A DNA stretch of 64,000 nucleotides from Paenibacillus polymyxa (GTDB lineage Bacteria > Bacillota > Bacilli > Paenibacillales > Paenibacillaceae), in NCBI RefSeq assembly GCF_001719045.1, contig NZ_CP015423.1, positions 3,178,501 to 3,242,500 of the forward strand, read 5' to 3'. Shown here one piece after another: positions 33,959-42,702 of this stretch; within the stretch, counting starts at the first letter, position 1, and each line of letters starts with the position of its first letter. A model generated the notes under the pieces. It was not told the DNA's origin. It saw only the letters and a program-made list of their open reading frames with translations, and searched no databases. A program made the translations under genes and the position numbers.

Positions 33959-35020
33959 ATGGAAGATACGATATATGAATTGATGGAACAGGCGCAGGAT
34001 CTGCCCGGGGGTGCAGCAAAGCTGGCGATTCTGGAAGAAGCTGTCCGCTTGGCAGACACATCCGGGTTGAAGGAACTTGCTTATGAAATCCGGGGAGAGA
34101 TTGTAGACTGCGCTATTTTTAACGGATATCCATTGAAGTCGCTGATTGCTTTTTCGTGGCAGCTGGGCCAATTTGATCAAAATCCAGAGGAATACGACGC
34201 AGATGAGCTGTTGTGGAATTACAAATGGATACTCGGGAAGGTGTGCAGCTTTTCCAATATATCGAAGACTCAAATAGAAGATCTGGCGGAAGATATGCGC
34301 AGACGTTATGCCGAATATGGGTATAATGAGCGTCCATATTACTATTATAAGTTCCGCATCGCGATGGACATGGGTGAACTGGATGAAGCACGGCGATATC
34401 TGGATACCTTCCGCTCGGTCGAGCGGGACAGTATGAGTGATTGTGAGGCCTGCGAGCAAAGCCAGATGGTGCGTTTCTACTACTTGACCGGAGAAGACGA
34501 GCAGGCGCTTGCCGTGGCAAAACCGATTTTGTCGGGACGGATGAAATGTGCAGAAGTACCGCATGTGACGCTTTCTCAGGTACTGTTGCCGCTTTATCGT
34601 CAAGGCGAGGTTGATGAGGCAAAGGAGAATCATCGCAAAGGCTATCGCCTAATTCGGGATGAACGCGACTTCCTGAAAACGATAGCGGAGCATATCGAAT
34701 ATTTGGCGATTGCCGATCCAATTCAAGGAATCGAAGTGGTAGAGCGTCATCTACATATGGCACTGGACTATGAGAGCGGGCTGGAGCAGATGTATTTTTA
34801 CGCGACGATGGTGAGTCTACTGCAAAAGTTGGATACTTCGGGAGAAAAACGGTTGATCCGGTTGCCGGCTTCCTTGGAATGGGCTAGAGAGGATCGCACA
34901 TTGACAGAAATCATTGCGTATTTTAGGCCACTGGCAGAATCAGCGGCGGCTGATTTTGATCGACGGAACGGGAATACGTTTTATTCCGATTGGATCGGGA
35001 AAATTGTTCAAACGGCATAG
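33959..35020 (+). CDS. TPR-like helical repeat protein paired with the HSP90-like gene
   Basis: 353 residues, almost entirely amphipathic helices with spacing like tetratricopeptide repeats (for example MGELDEARRYLDTF, GEDEQALAVAKPIL and GEVDEAKENHRKGYRLI). No signal peptide or membrane segment. AGGGGGAG precedes the ATG, 24 bp after the HSP90-like stop, so the two are cotranscribed. TPR proteins are partners of eukaryotic Hsp90; a client-adaptor role here is inference. The exact family is not recognised. Confidence 0.8.
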   Translation: MEDTIYELMEQAQDLPGGAAKLAILEEAVRLADTSGLKELAYEIRGEIVDCAIFNGYPLKSLIAFSWQLGQFDQNPEEYDADELLWNYKWILGKVCSFSNISKTQIEDLAEDMRRRYAEYGYNERPYYYYKFRIAMDMGELDEARRYLDTFRSVERDSMSDCEACEQSQMVRFYYLTGEDEQALAVAKPILSGRMKCAEVPHVTLSQVLLPLYRQGEVDEAKENHRKGYRLIRDERDFLKTIAEHIEYLAIADPIQGIEVVERHLHMALDYESGLEQMYFYATMVSLLQKLDTSGEKRLIRLPASLEWAREDRTLTEIIAYFRPLAESAAADFDRRNGNTFYSDWIGKIVQTA

Positions 35021-35108
35021 AAGAAGTGGTAGCTGTGACGAATATTTTATACAGCCCAAACAATGAGCAGGTATAATGTTCCTGTGAAATGACAGGAGGG
35101 GTTATGTT

Positions 35109-35855
35109 GTGACCGTAACCGAAAAGGTGATTAATTTCGCACACCGCGGAGCTTCAGGTGTATGTCCCGAGAATACGATGGCGGCATTCCGCCACGCCTT
35201 GGAACTGGGAGCAACAGGTATAGAGACGGATGTGCAGCGTACCCAAGATGGGCATCTGGTGCTGATTCATGATGAGTCGCTGAAGCGTACGACAGGTTGC
35301 TCACTGGATGTAAGGGATATTACGCTGGAAGAATTAAACAAACTGGATGCGGGCGGTTGGTTTGATGAGAAATTCCGAGGTGAGCGGGTCCCGATGCTGG
35401 ATGAGCTACTGGAACTAGCCCAGTCCTCGAATACAATTATTAATTTAGAGTTGAAAAATAGCATTTATCTCTATCCGGGAATGGAGGAAGAGGTCATTGC
35501 TGCCGTGAAGCGTTTTGGGTTGGAACAGCGGGTAATCATATCCAGCTTCAATCACGAATCGCTGGCGCTCTGTGCGCAGCTTGCTCCTGAGATCAAGACG
35601 GGGGCGCTGTATATTGAAATTATGGTTCGTCCATCGGAGTATGCCACCCAGTTCGGGGTTACAGCACTTCATGCCTACAAACAAGTTGTTACACCAGAAG
35701 CTGTATCAGAGGCTTTGGCATTAGGCGTCGTCTACCACCCATGGACGGTGAATGAACCGGAAGAAATGAAGCGTCTGCTGGAGGCCGGGGTGAACGGCAT
35801 CATTACGGACTATCCTGATCGGTTGGCGCATTTGTTGGCTGTTCGCTCTTCCTAA
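35109..35855 (+). CDS. Glycerophosphodiester phosphodiesterase
   Basis: 248 residues. FAHRGASGVCPENTMAAF carries the catalytic histidine and the glutamate-asparagine pair of the GDPD family. GIETDVQRTQDGHLVLIHD supplies the metal ligands and second histidine. It hydrolyses glycerophosphodiesters to glycerol 3-phosphate and an alcohol. No signal peptide, so cytosolic (UgpQ-like). Start GTG eight bases after AGGAGGG. An isolated gene followed by a strong terminator. Confidence 0.94.
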   Translation: MTVTEKVINFAHRGASGVCPENTMAAFRHALELGATGIETDVQRTQDGHLVLIHDESLKRTTGCSLDVRDITLEELNKLDAGGWFDEKFRGERVPMLDELLELAQSSNTIINLELKNSIYLYPGMEEEVIAAVKRFGLEQRVIISSFNHESLALCAQLAPEIKTGALYIEIMVRPSEYATQFGVTALHAYKQVVTPEAVSEALALGVVYHPWTVNEPEEMKRLLEAGVNGIITDYPDRLAHLLAVRSS

Positions 35856-35922
35856 GTCGAAACACACAGCGGAACTGCGACTTAGGTTTGCAGGTATATG
35901 ACTGTGGCTATTTATTGAAGTG

Positions 35923-35978
35923 AAAAAGACTCTCCTATACGCACTCGTTTTTACGAGGCGAGGGAGAGTCTTTTTTTG
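35923..35978 (+). terminator. Intrinsic terminator after the glycerophosphodiesterase gene
   Basis: GACTCTCC (35928-35935) pairs with GGAGAGTC (35963-35970), with flanking A5 and T7 extending the stem. On the minus strand the A run becomes a T run, so it may also serve the methyltransferase gene. Confidence 0.85.
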
Positions 35979-36023
35979 CCTTAAGCCGAAGAGCGTATCA
36001 TCCACGATGACCTTGATTCCTTT

Positions 36024-36851
36024 CTACTTGATGCCGAGCCGCATGCGATAGCTGAACAGGATATCTAGTGTTCTGCCCTGAAAATGATTCTCTACCAGCT
36101 TCACGAAGCGGGCTATATCGTCGTCAAGCGCTCGATTGCCAAGTTTGAAGAGACTTTGAATACCCCCTTGGCTGAGAGCGAGCCCTGTATAGCGAGCTGC
36201 GTCACACTGCTCACGGTTGTGAAAGACAATCTCCCGGGTATATCGGAATTGTCCGCTGCGGTGCAGATTAGCTAAATGCTGATCCTTGCTCCATTTATGA
36301 GCTTGTTGCTCTACTGGGGCTTCCTGTTCCAAAAGGGTATCCGCTTTGGTGATAAGCTCTATATAAGCTTGCTCTATCTGCCATTGCAGCACCGGAGGCC
36401 AGTCACAGTCAAAGGCCGCAAACACGCCGCCCTGAGCCAAGACCCTGCCCGCTTCCTGAAGCGTGCTCTCGGGGTCCATCCAGTGAAAGGATTGAGAGCA
36501 GGTAATGACGTCTACAGTTCCGTCTTCAAAGGGCAGGTTGTTGGAGAACCCGCTTTTGAAGGAAATGGTTCCTGCTATTGTCGTTCCTGCTGTCTCCAGC
36601 TTGTGCTGTGCTTTTCCTCTCATGTCCGGGTTAGGCTCGATACCGACGATTTGCCGAGCGGCGTTTTCCCATATGAAAGTTGAAAGTCCTGTACCGCAGC
36701 CAATATCGGCAACTAGCTCTACGTTTCGCTCCAGATAGCGGCTGATGATTTCCACGACGAGTGTCGGCGCTTCCGGGCGATGCTGATCGTAGTTGTCGGC
36801 AAAACCGTTGAAACGATCCACATTACTTTGCAGATTTCCCTCAGGTATCAT
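36024..36851 (-). CDS. Class I SAM-dependent methyltransferase
   Basis: 275 residues. Motif I is LVADIGCGTGLSTF, followed by IVGIEPNPDMR (acidic end of strand 2) and VDVITCSQSFHWMDPE (motif IV region), a pattern of the UbiE/Methyltransf_11 type. The substrate is unknown. AAGGAGG lies upstream of the ATG. Single gene. Confidence 0.9.
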   Translation of the reverse strand: MIPEGNLQSNVDRFNGFADNYDQHRPEAPTLVVEIISRYLERNVELVADIGCGTGLSTFIWENAARQIVGIEPNPDMRGKAQHKLETAGTTIAGTISFKSGFSNNLPFEDGTVDVITCSQSFHWMDPESTLQEAGRVLAQGGVFAAFDCDWPPVLQWQIEQAYIELITKADTLLEQEAPVEQQAHKWSKDQHLANLHRSGQFRYTREIVFHNREQCDAARYTGLALSQGGIQSLFKLGNRALDDDIARFVKLVENHFQGRTLDILFSYRMRLGIK

Positions 36852-36995
36852 AGGTCCTTTTCCTCCTTAGTTTCGACTGGGCGGCCGTGTAGATTCAAAT
36901 GCTGATGTACTCCTTTATTGTACAAGTTTACATGTTCATCCATCTACTCTCGTGATTTCACAGCACCCGTCGGATTTCGGAGGGAGGCAATTCCC

Positions 36996-37877
36996 CTATT
37001 TTATCATTGAAGCAAGCGCCCACTCGCGCATCATGGAGTCAAGCATCGGACGCAAATCTTCGCGTTGCATACCCATGTGGAGCACGGCTTCCAGATATCC
37101 AGCTTTATCTCCAATATCATAACGTGTGCCTTCCAGCTCTAATGCGAGCAGTTGGTTCTGCAATGCTACTTGATGAAGGGCATCTGTCAATTGGTATTCA
37201 CCGCCCGCTCCAGTGGACAGGTTTTCCAATATAGAGAAAATGGAAGGCTCCAACACATACCGACCAATGACTGCCTGCCGCGAAGGAGCCTCTGCCGAAG
37301 AAGGTTTTTCAACAAGCCCACCGACTTCGTGAATGAGACCGTTCTGGTGAGTGGAGTCAATAATGCCGTATTTACTTACATCCTGTTCTTCCACTGTGCG
37401 CACGCCGACCACTTGCTTGCCAGTCGCTTCGTAAACATCCATCATTTGACGAATCGCCGGGGTGGAGGAATTCATAATATCATCGCCCAGCAACACGGCG
37501 AAGGGCTCATCGCCAATGAACTGACGAGCGCAGCTGACCGCATGTCCCAGGCCGAGGGGTTCTTTTTGACGGATATAGTGAATGACTGCTTTACCCCCGA
37601 TGCTTTGAACTTCACGTAGGAGATCGTATTTACCTTTGCTCTCCAGTACCTGCTCCAACTCCACAGACTTGTCAAAATGATCCTCGATGGCTTTTTTATT
37701 ACGCCCCGTTACGATAATGATGCTCTCAATTCCGGACTTGATGGCTTCTTCTACGATATATTGAATAGCCGGCTTGTCTACGATTGGAAGCATCTCTTTC
37801 GGTAAAGCTTTCGTAGCTGGTAGAAAACGGGTTCCTAATCCGGCGGCTGGAATAACAGCTTTTGTAATTTTTCTCAT
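36996..37877 (-). CDS. galU: UTP-glucose-1-phosphate uridylyltransferase
   Basis: 293 residues. It makes UDP-glucose from UTP and glucose 1-phosphate. The nucleotidyltransferase signature GLGTRFLPATKALPKEMLP, PIVDKPAIQYIVEEA and LLGDDIM are all present. Its start overlaps the GtrA stop by four bases, so it is the last gene of a four-gene operon. Its product would supply the donor for the GT2 enzyme encoded in the same operon. I saw no clear terminator downstream. Confidence 0.95.
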   Translation of the reverse strand: MRKITKAVIPAAGLGTRFLPATKALPKEMLPIVDKPAIQYIVEEAIKSGIESIIIVTGRNKKAIEDHFDKSVELEQVLESKGKYDLLREVQSIGGKAVIHYIRQKEPLGLGHAVSCARQFIGDEPFAVLLGDDIMNSSTPAIRQMMDVYEATGKQVVGVRTVEEQDVSKYGIIDSTHQNGLIHEVGGLVEKPSSAEAPSRQAVIGRYVLEPSIFSILENLSTGAGGEYQLTDALHQVALQNQLLALELEGTRYDIGDKAGYLEAVLHMGMQREDLRPMLDSMMREWALASMIK

Positions 37878-38296
37878 AGAAACTCACTTTCCTTTCGTGA
37901 TGGGGAACCGAATACCCAGTATCGGCTCCCGATATAATTGATGATCATTCCGGCTGCGGTCGCGATCAGCTTGCCTAAAGCAAGTGGCAGCTCGGTTCCA
38001 GTGTGAAGCACTTGCAGTAATAAGGAGGTTATCCCCAAAACGATCAGGTTGATGACGATAAATTTAGGTAATTGACGCTTATTAGTATTGTTTGATAGTT
38101 GTTTGTTGAATGTCCATTTGCTGTTCAAAATATAACTGTTGGCTGTGCCGCAGCTGTACGAAATGATCTGCGCCACAATAACCGGTACCCCGACCCAAGC
38201 CAGCAGCATAAAAATGATATAATCTACACCCGTATTCACCAGACCTACGATACCAAATCGGATCATAGGAAGCAGCTGGGCCATGCGACTTTTCAT
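37874..38296 (-). CDS. GtrA-family membrane protein (lipid-linked sugar flippase)
   Basis: 140 residues with four membrane helices. It opens with FGIVGLVNTGVDYIIFMLL, and SYSCGTANSYILNSKWTF matches the GtrA central loop. GtrA proteins are thought to flip undecaprenyl-phosphate-linked sugars. It lies 3 bp from the GT2 gene and overlaps galU by four bases, so all are cotranscribed. Confidence 0.92.
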   Translation of the reverse strand: MKSRMAQLLPMIRFGIVGLVNTGVDYIIFMLLAWVGVPVIVAQIISYSCGTANSYILNSKWTFNKQLSNNTNKRQLPKFIVINLIVLGITSLLLQVLHTGTELPLALGKLIATAAGMIINYIGSRYWVFGSPSRKESEFL

Positions 38297-38299
38297 GGT

Positions 38300-39391
38300 T
38301 TAGGCTCCATGACCGGATTTGGGTCCGGTATATACCGCACTGTTGCCGCGCACTGTGCGTCCTGCCGAAATCAGACTGTCACGAGCTCCTTGCATGTACA
38401 GGGATTCACGGGGTTCAGGGGCTTTCATAGCATGTGTCGGACCGTTTTCGTATTGTCCACCCAGATGCTCACGGACAATGTAAAGCGGGCGTGCTTTGGT
38501 TTCGTCATAAATCCGTCCAACATATTCACCCATAATACCGAGAATGATCAGGATCAACCCGTCGAAGATCAGGCTGATGCTAATCATAGACGACCAGCCC
38601 TTCATCACATAGAAATCGGTGAAAAAGTTGAGAAACAATACGTACATCAGATACAGGAAGCCGGACATGGATAGAAGTGCGCCGATATACCCTGCCAGCT
38701 TAAGCGGTTTAATCGAAAAGGATGTGATTCCGTCCAGACTGAGCTTGATCATTCGTTTCAACGGATACTTGGTTTCGCCTGCGAGCCGCTCGTCGCGCTC
38801 ATATTCTACAGCAGTTTGTTTGAACCCGATCCAGCTGACCAGTCCACGAACGAATCGGTTATTTTCCGGCAGCCGTTTCAATTCATCTATAACCTTGCGA
38901 TCCATTAAGCGGAAATCTCCGGTATCGACCGGGATATTAATATCCGTTGATGCTTTAAGTACACGGTAGAAGAGGCTGGCAGACCATTTCTTGAAGCGAG
39001 TTTCACCATTGCGTTTGAGCCGTTTGGCGTAGACTACTTCATAGCCTTCCTTCCACTTGTTAGCCATCTCAACAATCAGTTCCGGCGGGTCCTGGAGGTC
39101 GGCGTCAATGACGACGACCGCCTCTCCCACTGCATAATCCATCCCGGCGGTAATCGCTAGCTGATGACCAAAATTGCGAGAGAAATCAATCAATACAATG
39201 GTGTCATCTCTGAGACTGAATTCCTTGATCAATTGGACGCTGCGGTCCGAACTTCCATCATTTACGAAGATCAGCTCGTAGGGCTCACCCATTGAGCCCA
39301 TGACTTGTTTCAGCCTCCGATAGGTTTCCGTAATAACGGCTTCCTCGTTGTACATCGGAATAACTATGGAATAACGGATAGGTTCACTCAT
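38300..39391 (-). CDS. GT2 glycosyltransferase (undecaprenyl-phosphate sugar synthase, GtrB/YkcC-like)
   Basis: 363 residues. The GT2 fold carries VVIDADLQDPPEL with the DxD-type metal site, and the acceptor motif NNRFVRGL. Two C-terminal membrane segments (about 235-255 and 265-290) anchor it, as in dolichol-phosphate mannose synthase and GtrB relatives. It would transfer glucose from UDP-glucose to undecaprenyl phosphate. The C-terminal 60 residues are a variable polar tail. It lies 17 bp after the GT39 gene. Confidence 0.92.
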   Translation of the reverse strand: MSEPIRYSIVIPMYNEEAVITETYRRLKQVMGSMGEPYELIFVNDGSSDRSVQLIKEFSLRDDTIVLIDFSRNFGHQLAITAGMDYAVGEAVVVIDADLQDPPELIVEMANKWKEGYEVVYAKRLKRNGETRFKKWSASLFYRVLKASTDINIPVDTGDFRLMDRKVIDELKRLPENNRFVRGLVSWIGFKQTAVEYERDERLAGETKYPLKRMIKLSLDGITSFSIKPLKLAGYIGALLSMSGFLYLMYVLFLNFFTDFYVMKGWSSMISISLIFDGLILIILGIMGEYVGRIYDETKARPLYIVREHLGGQYENGPTHAMKAPEPRESLYMQGARDSLISAGRTVRGNSAVYTGPKSGHGA

Positions 39392-39408
39392 TCGTAGTTC
39401 CTCCTCAT

Positions 39409-41727
39409 TTATAATGTGATTTCGTATAAAGTACCGCTTCCGCCAAGTTCGTCTCCGCCAGGGCCACCTTGACCATCCTGGGCGTTTGCATTGCTGTTTG
39501 TGGTGTCGCTTCCGCTCTCGGTTGCTTTAACGTCTGTACTTGTTTCGCCTGTTGTTGTTTTCCATTCATCTGTAGGGATCACTTTGCCGTGTTCTTTGAT
39601 CCATGCAGTGACTTCAGAGTTACCTCCGTCCGGTCCGCCGCCTCCACCAGAAATCATGAAGTACTTCACTTGGCCGCTTTCGACCAGCGCCTTGATTTTA
39701 TCGACGGTATAGACTGGATCGGAAGATACAAAACCATTCATAATAATTACTTTTTGTCCGGCCTCGACCAGGTAAGGAGCAGCCGTTGAATAATTACTTG
39801 CTGCGAAAAGGTAGGTTTCACCTGTGTTGTTTTTTTGCAAATAGCTCAACGTTTTTTGATCTAAACCTTGGCTGCCGTTTGGTCCCCCCATCCCTCTGGA
39901 GCGGGTAGAAGATTTTTGTTCCGTGTCTGTACTTGTTTGTGTGCTTGAAGTATTTCCATCAGGGCCGGAATTCTCTGTATTATTGGTCTGGTTATTCGTT
40001 TGAGTTCCCTCGGCTTGTTGTCCATTAGCGCTCTGGCCTCTATTGCGATCATTGCCACCCGGCATTCCCCCACCACCGCCGCCAAATTGAGTCGGTCCGG
40101 CTTGTGGAATCATGCTGTTCCCCCCGTAGACGATCGGTGTCAATGCCCAGTACACAGGGCCGATAAACATAGCGAGTACACTTGCAATGATGGCGAATCT
40201 TGTGAACTTCTCAGATTTCATTCGTGCTACTACCAATAGCGCCGTGCCGATGATCCCTAGGGTCAATACCGCGATGGACCAGCCGCTGCCAATGGTATCG
40301 TTGTAATTTTGCAAAACAAACCAGCTAAATACCGAGGTTGCCAATACTGCGGCGGGTAACAGCCAGGAGAGCCAGTTGGAACGCTCACGATACTGCTTCC
40401 ACAATTCTACGAATCCTGCTCCAAAGAGCGCTGCAATTGGTGGTGCGAGCATAATCAGGTAATAATGATGAAAGAATCCTGCTACGCTGAAAAATGCAGC
40501 TACGGGAATCAACCAGGCCAGCCAGAAGATGACCTCTTTGTGCTTTTGTGTGATATTACGACGTCGAATGCTTGCAAGCAGACCGATGGAAGCAATCAAT
40601 GCGAATGGAAGCAGCCAGCTGGCTTGACCTGACAAGGAAGATTGGAACAACCGCAAAGGTCCTTTTTCGCCAGTGCCGAACATGCCACCACCGGAATTTC
40701 CTCCCGGTCCACCGCCTGGTCCACCCTGGCCACCTTGCCAATCTCCAGGACCACTTTGTCCGTTACCGCCGAATCCGCCTGTTGCCATGTTGTTGGCACC
40801 AGAGTCATCCGTAGTGGTAGTGCTGTCCGATGATGTAGTCGTCTGAGCTTGATCTGTGTTCGTATTGCTGCTATTCGTTGTAGCGATATTGTCCCGATCT
40901 GTGCGTTCACCGCCACGATTGCCACCTGTACCCTGATCTCCTGTCAGACGGGACAGGCCGTTATAACCAAAGGCCAAATTCAGCACAGAATTGGTACCGC
41001 TACTCCCCATATAAGGGCGTTCATCTGTCGGAGTGGAGTCCACTACGACTGCCCAGGAGAGCGATACGATCAGGAGGACAACTGCTGATCCTGCCAGTGT
41101 TACTGCTTTTCGCTTCCAGTTAAACTTGGAAGCCAGCAGATAGAACAAACCCAGTGCGGGAACGATCATATAGGCTTGCAACATTTTTTCGTTAAAGGCG
41201 ATGCCTACGACTGCGAAAGCAGCAAGGATCAGCCCGGTTTTGCTATTTCTAATGCCTCTGAACAATAGCCATGTTGCGAGCAACAGTGTGAAGACCAACA
41301 TAGCGTCGATGTTATTCGTGCGGCTGACCGCTACGGCTATCGGTGTCGTTGCCATGGCGAAGGCGGCCAATCGTGCGGCCATCGTACCGAAGCTCGGTTT
41401 GACGAGCAAGTAAACGAGCAAGACCGATCCGACCTGAGCTAGCGCCTGTGGCAAGATAACGCTCCATCCGTGAAGCCCAAATATATAGGCGCTCAGTGTC
41501 TGAATCCAGAACACCACAGGCGGTTTGTCTACCGTTACTGATCCGGCAGAATCAAGTGAGGCGAAAAAGAAGTTGTGAAAGCTCTGTAGCATGCTTGCTA
41601 CGGCCGTCGTATAGTAGGTGTTTACATATTTGTCTTGCCAGATGTTGTATCCGTTCAAAAATGCGGATATCAGCATAATGATGATCAGGGGGATGTCCGC
41701 CCTGGTCTTAAACCATTTCTTAATCAT
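39409..41727 (-). CDS. GT39-family membrane glycosyltransferase (ArnT/YkcB-like)
   Basis: About 772 residues with at least ten membrane helices. An early loop has VDKPPVVFWIQTLSAYIFG, the typical ArnT/PMT-family first loop. Extracellular loops around 265-350 and 555-640, and the C-terminal tail, are low complexity (Asn, Ser, Thr, Gln, Asp and Gly). It would transfer a sugar from undecaprenyl phosphate to an acceptor outside the membrane. ATGs occur at 41733 and 41727, and GGGAGTGG fits the second. First gene of a four-gene operon; YTCAG boxes upstream point to control by the divergent two-component system. Confidence 0.88.
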   Translation of the reverse strand: MIKKWFKTRADIPLIIIMLISAFLNGYNIWQDKYVNTYYTTAVASMLQSFHNFFFASLDSAGSVTVDKPPVVFWIQTLSAYIFGLHGWSVILPQALAQVGSVLLVYLLVKPSFGTMAARLAAFAMATTPIAVAVSRTNNIDAMLVFTLLLATWLLFRGIRNSKTGLILAAFAVVGIAFNEKMLQAYMIVPALGLFYLLASKFNWKRKAVTLAGSAVVLLIVSLSWAVVVDSTPTDERPYMGSSGTNSVLNLAFGYNGLSRLTGDQGTGGNRGGERTDRDNIATTNSSNTNTDQAQTTTSSDSTTTTDDSGANNMATGGFGGNGQSGPGDWQGGQGGPGGGPGGNSGGGMFGTGEKGPLRLFQSSLSGQASWLLPFALIASIGLLASIRRRNITQKHKEVIFWLAWLIPVAAFFSVAGFFHHYYLIMLAPPIAALFGAGFVELWKQYRERSNWLSWLLPAAVLATSVFSWFVLQNYNDTIGSGWSIAVLTLGIIGTALLVVARMKSEKFTRFAIIASVLAMFIGPVYWALTPIVYGGNSMIPQAGPTQFGGGGGGMPGGNDRNRGQSANGQQAEGTQTNNQTNNTENSGPDGNTSSTQTSTDTEQKSSTRSRGMGGPNGSQGLDQKTLSYLQKNNTGETYLFAASNYSTAAPYLVEAGQKVIIMNGFVSSDPVYTVDKIKALVESGQVKYFMISGGGGGPDGGNSEVTAWIKEHGKVIPTDEWKTTTGETSTDVKATESGSDTTNSNANAQDGQGGPGGDELGGSGTLYEITL

Positions 41728-41845
41728 GTTCATTCCACTCCCTGTGAAAATTCTTTGTATTTATTCCATTGTTCTAGCCGCTATCTTCAGGACTGCGGAA
41801 TGACCAGTCGCTTCTGATCTTGGCCCGGTGAACTACCGGCTTGCT

Positions 41846-41909
41846 ATTATCATGCCATACGTACCTTAATGGGTTCTGAGCGCTCCCTGAACGTTAGCTG
41901 AAAGCTGAG
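41846..41909 (-). promoter_or_regulatory. Three direct repeats (YTCAG, 11-bp period), candidate response-regulator site
   Basis: On the plus strand CTGA occurs at 41876, 41887 and 41898, with an extra one at 41905. On the minus strand, toward the GT39 gene, these read TTCAG-N6-TTCAG-N6-CTCAG. A GATAAT at 41851-41846 (minus strand) lies 24 bp beyond. The same array occurs at 14391-14417. The two-component genes start about 110 bp away on the plus strand, with a TATATT at 41941-41946. Confidence 0.65.
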
Positions 41910-42015
41910 CAGAGGTGCTTTTTTTGCGACAGGATTCAGGTATATTAGATACAGGTAAAAAATGAACCGACTTTTTTATGAGAAAAATGCGGCAACATGA
42001 AAGGGAAGATTAATA

Positions 42016-42702
42016 ATGAATCCAATACACGGAGTTAAAATTATGCTGGCAGATGATGAGCCTCATATTTTGCAATTTTTAGAGCTTGGACTGATTAATG
42101 AAGGATATGAAGTTAGAACCGCCGAGAACGGGAGTGAAGCGCTCGATTTGGCAAGAGAGTTTCGTCCGCATGTAGCGGTGCTGGATGTGATGATGCCGGA
42201 AATGAACGGTTTTGAGGTGTGCCAAAGTCTCAAGGAGACGGAGGATAACATCGCGGTTATTATGCTGACCGCCAAGGATGATGTAGACGATCGGGTAAAG
42301 GGTTTGAAAATCGGCGCGGATGATTATGTCGTGAAGCCCTTCAGTTTTAATGAGTTGCTGGCTCGCATTGAAGCGCGCTTGCGCAATCAGTTCCCCGATC
42401 TGCTGGGCGAAGTGATTCACGGACCCTTTCAAGTGGATGATCGACGGAAGGAAATTAGTTATCAGAGTCAGGTGCTGGAGCTGTCGCCTACCGAATATGA
42501 ACTATTGAAGTTTCTGGTGCTAAACCACGGGATTGTGCTGAGTAAAAGTCGTATACTGGACCGGGTATGGGGGTACGATTTTGGGGGCGAGGATAATATT
42601 GTTGAAGTGTACATCCGCTCCTTACGTGAAAAACTCAAAGACAAGGAGCACCGGGTCATTCGTACGCTGCGCGGTGTGGGATACCGGGTGGATCTGCTAT
42701 GA
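42016..42702 (+). CDS. OmpR/PhoB-family response regulator
   Basis: 228 residues. The receiver domain (about 8-120) has the acidic pair in ADDEP, the phosphorylated Asp57 in VLDVMMP, and the conserved Lys in VVKPF. The C-terminal winged helix ends in IRTLRGVGYRVD, typical of OmpR-type DNA-binding proteins that bind 10-11-bp direct repeats. The sensor kinase gene overlaps its stop by four bases. Divergent from the GT39 operon. Confidence 0.96.
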   Translation: MNPIHGVKIMLADDEPHILQFLELGLINEGYEVRTAENGSEALDLAREFRPHVAVLDVMMPEMNGFEVCQSLKETEDNIAVIMLTAKDDVDDRVKGLKIGADDYVVKPFSFNELLARIEARLRNQFPDLLGEVIHGPFQVDDRRKEISYQSQVLELSPTEYELLKFLVLNHGIVLSKSRILDRVWGYDFGGEDNIVEVYIRSLREKLKDKEHRVIRTLRGVGYRVDLL

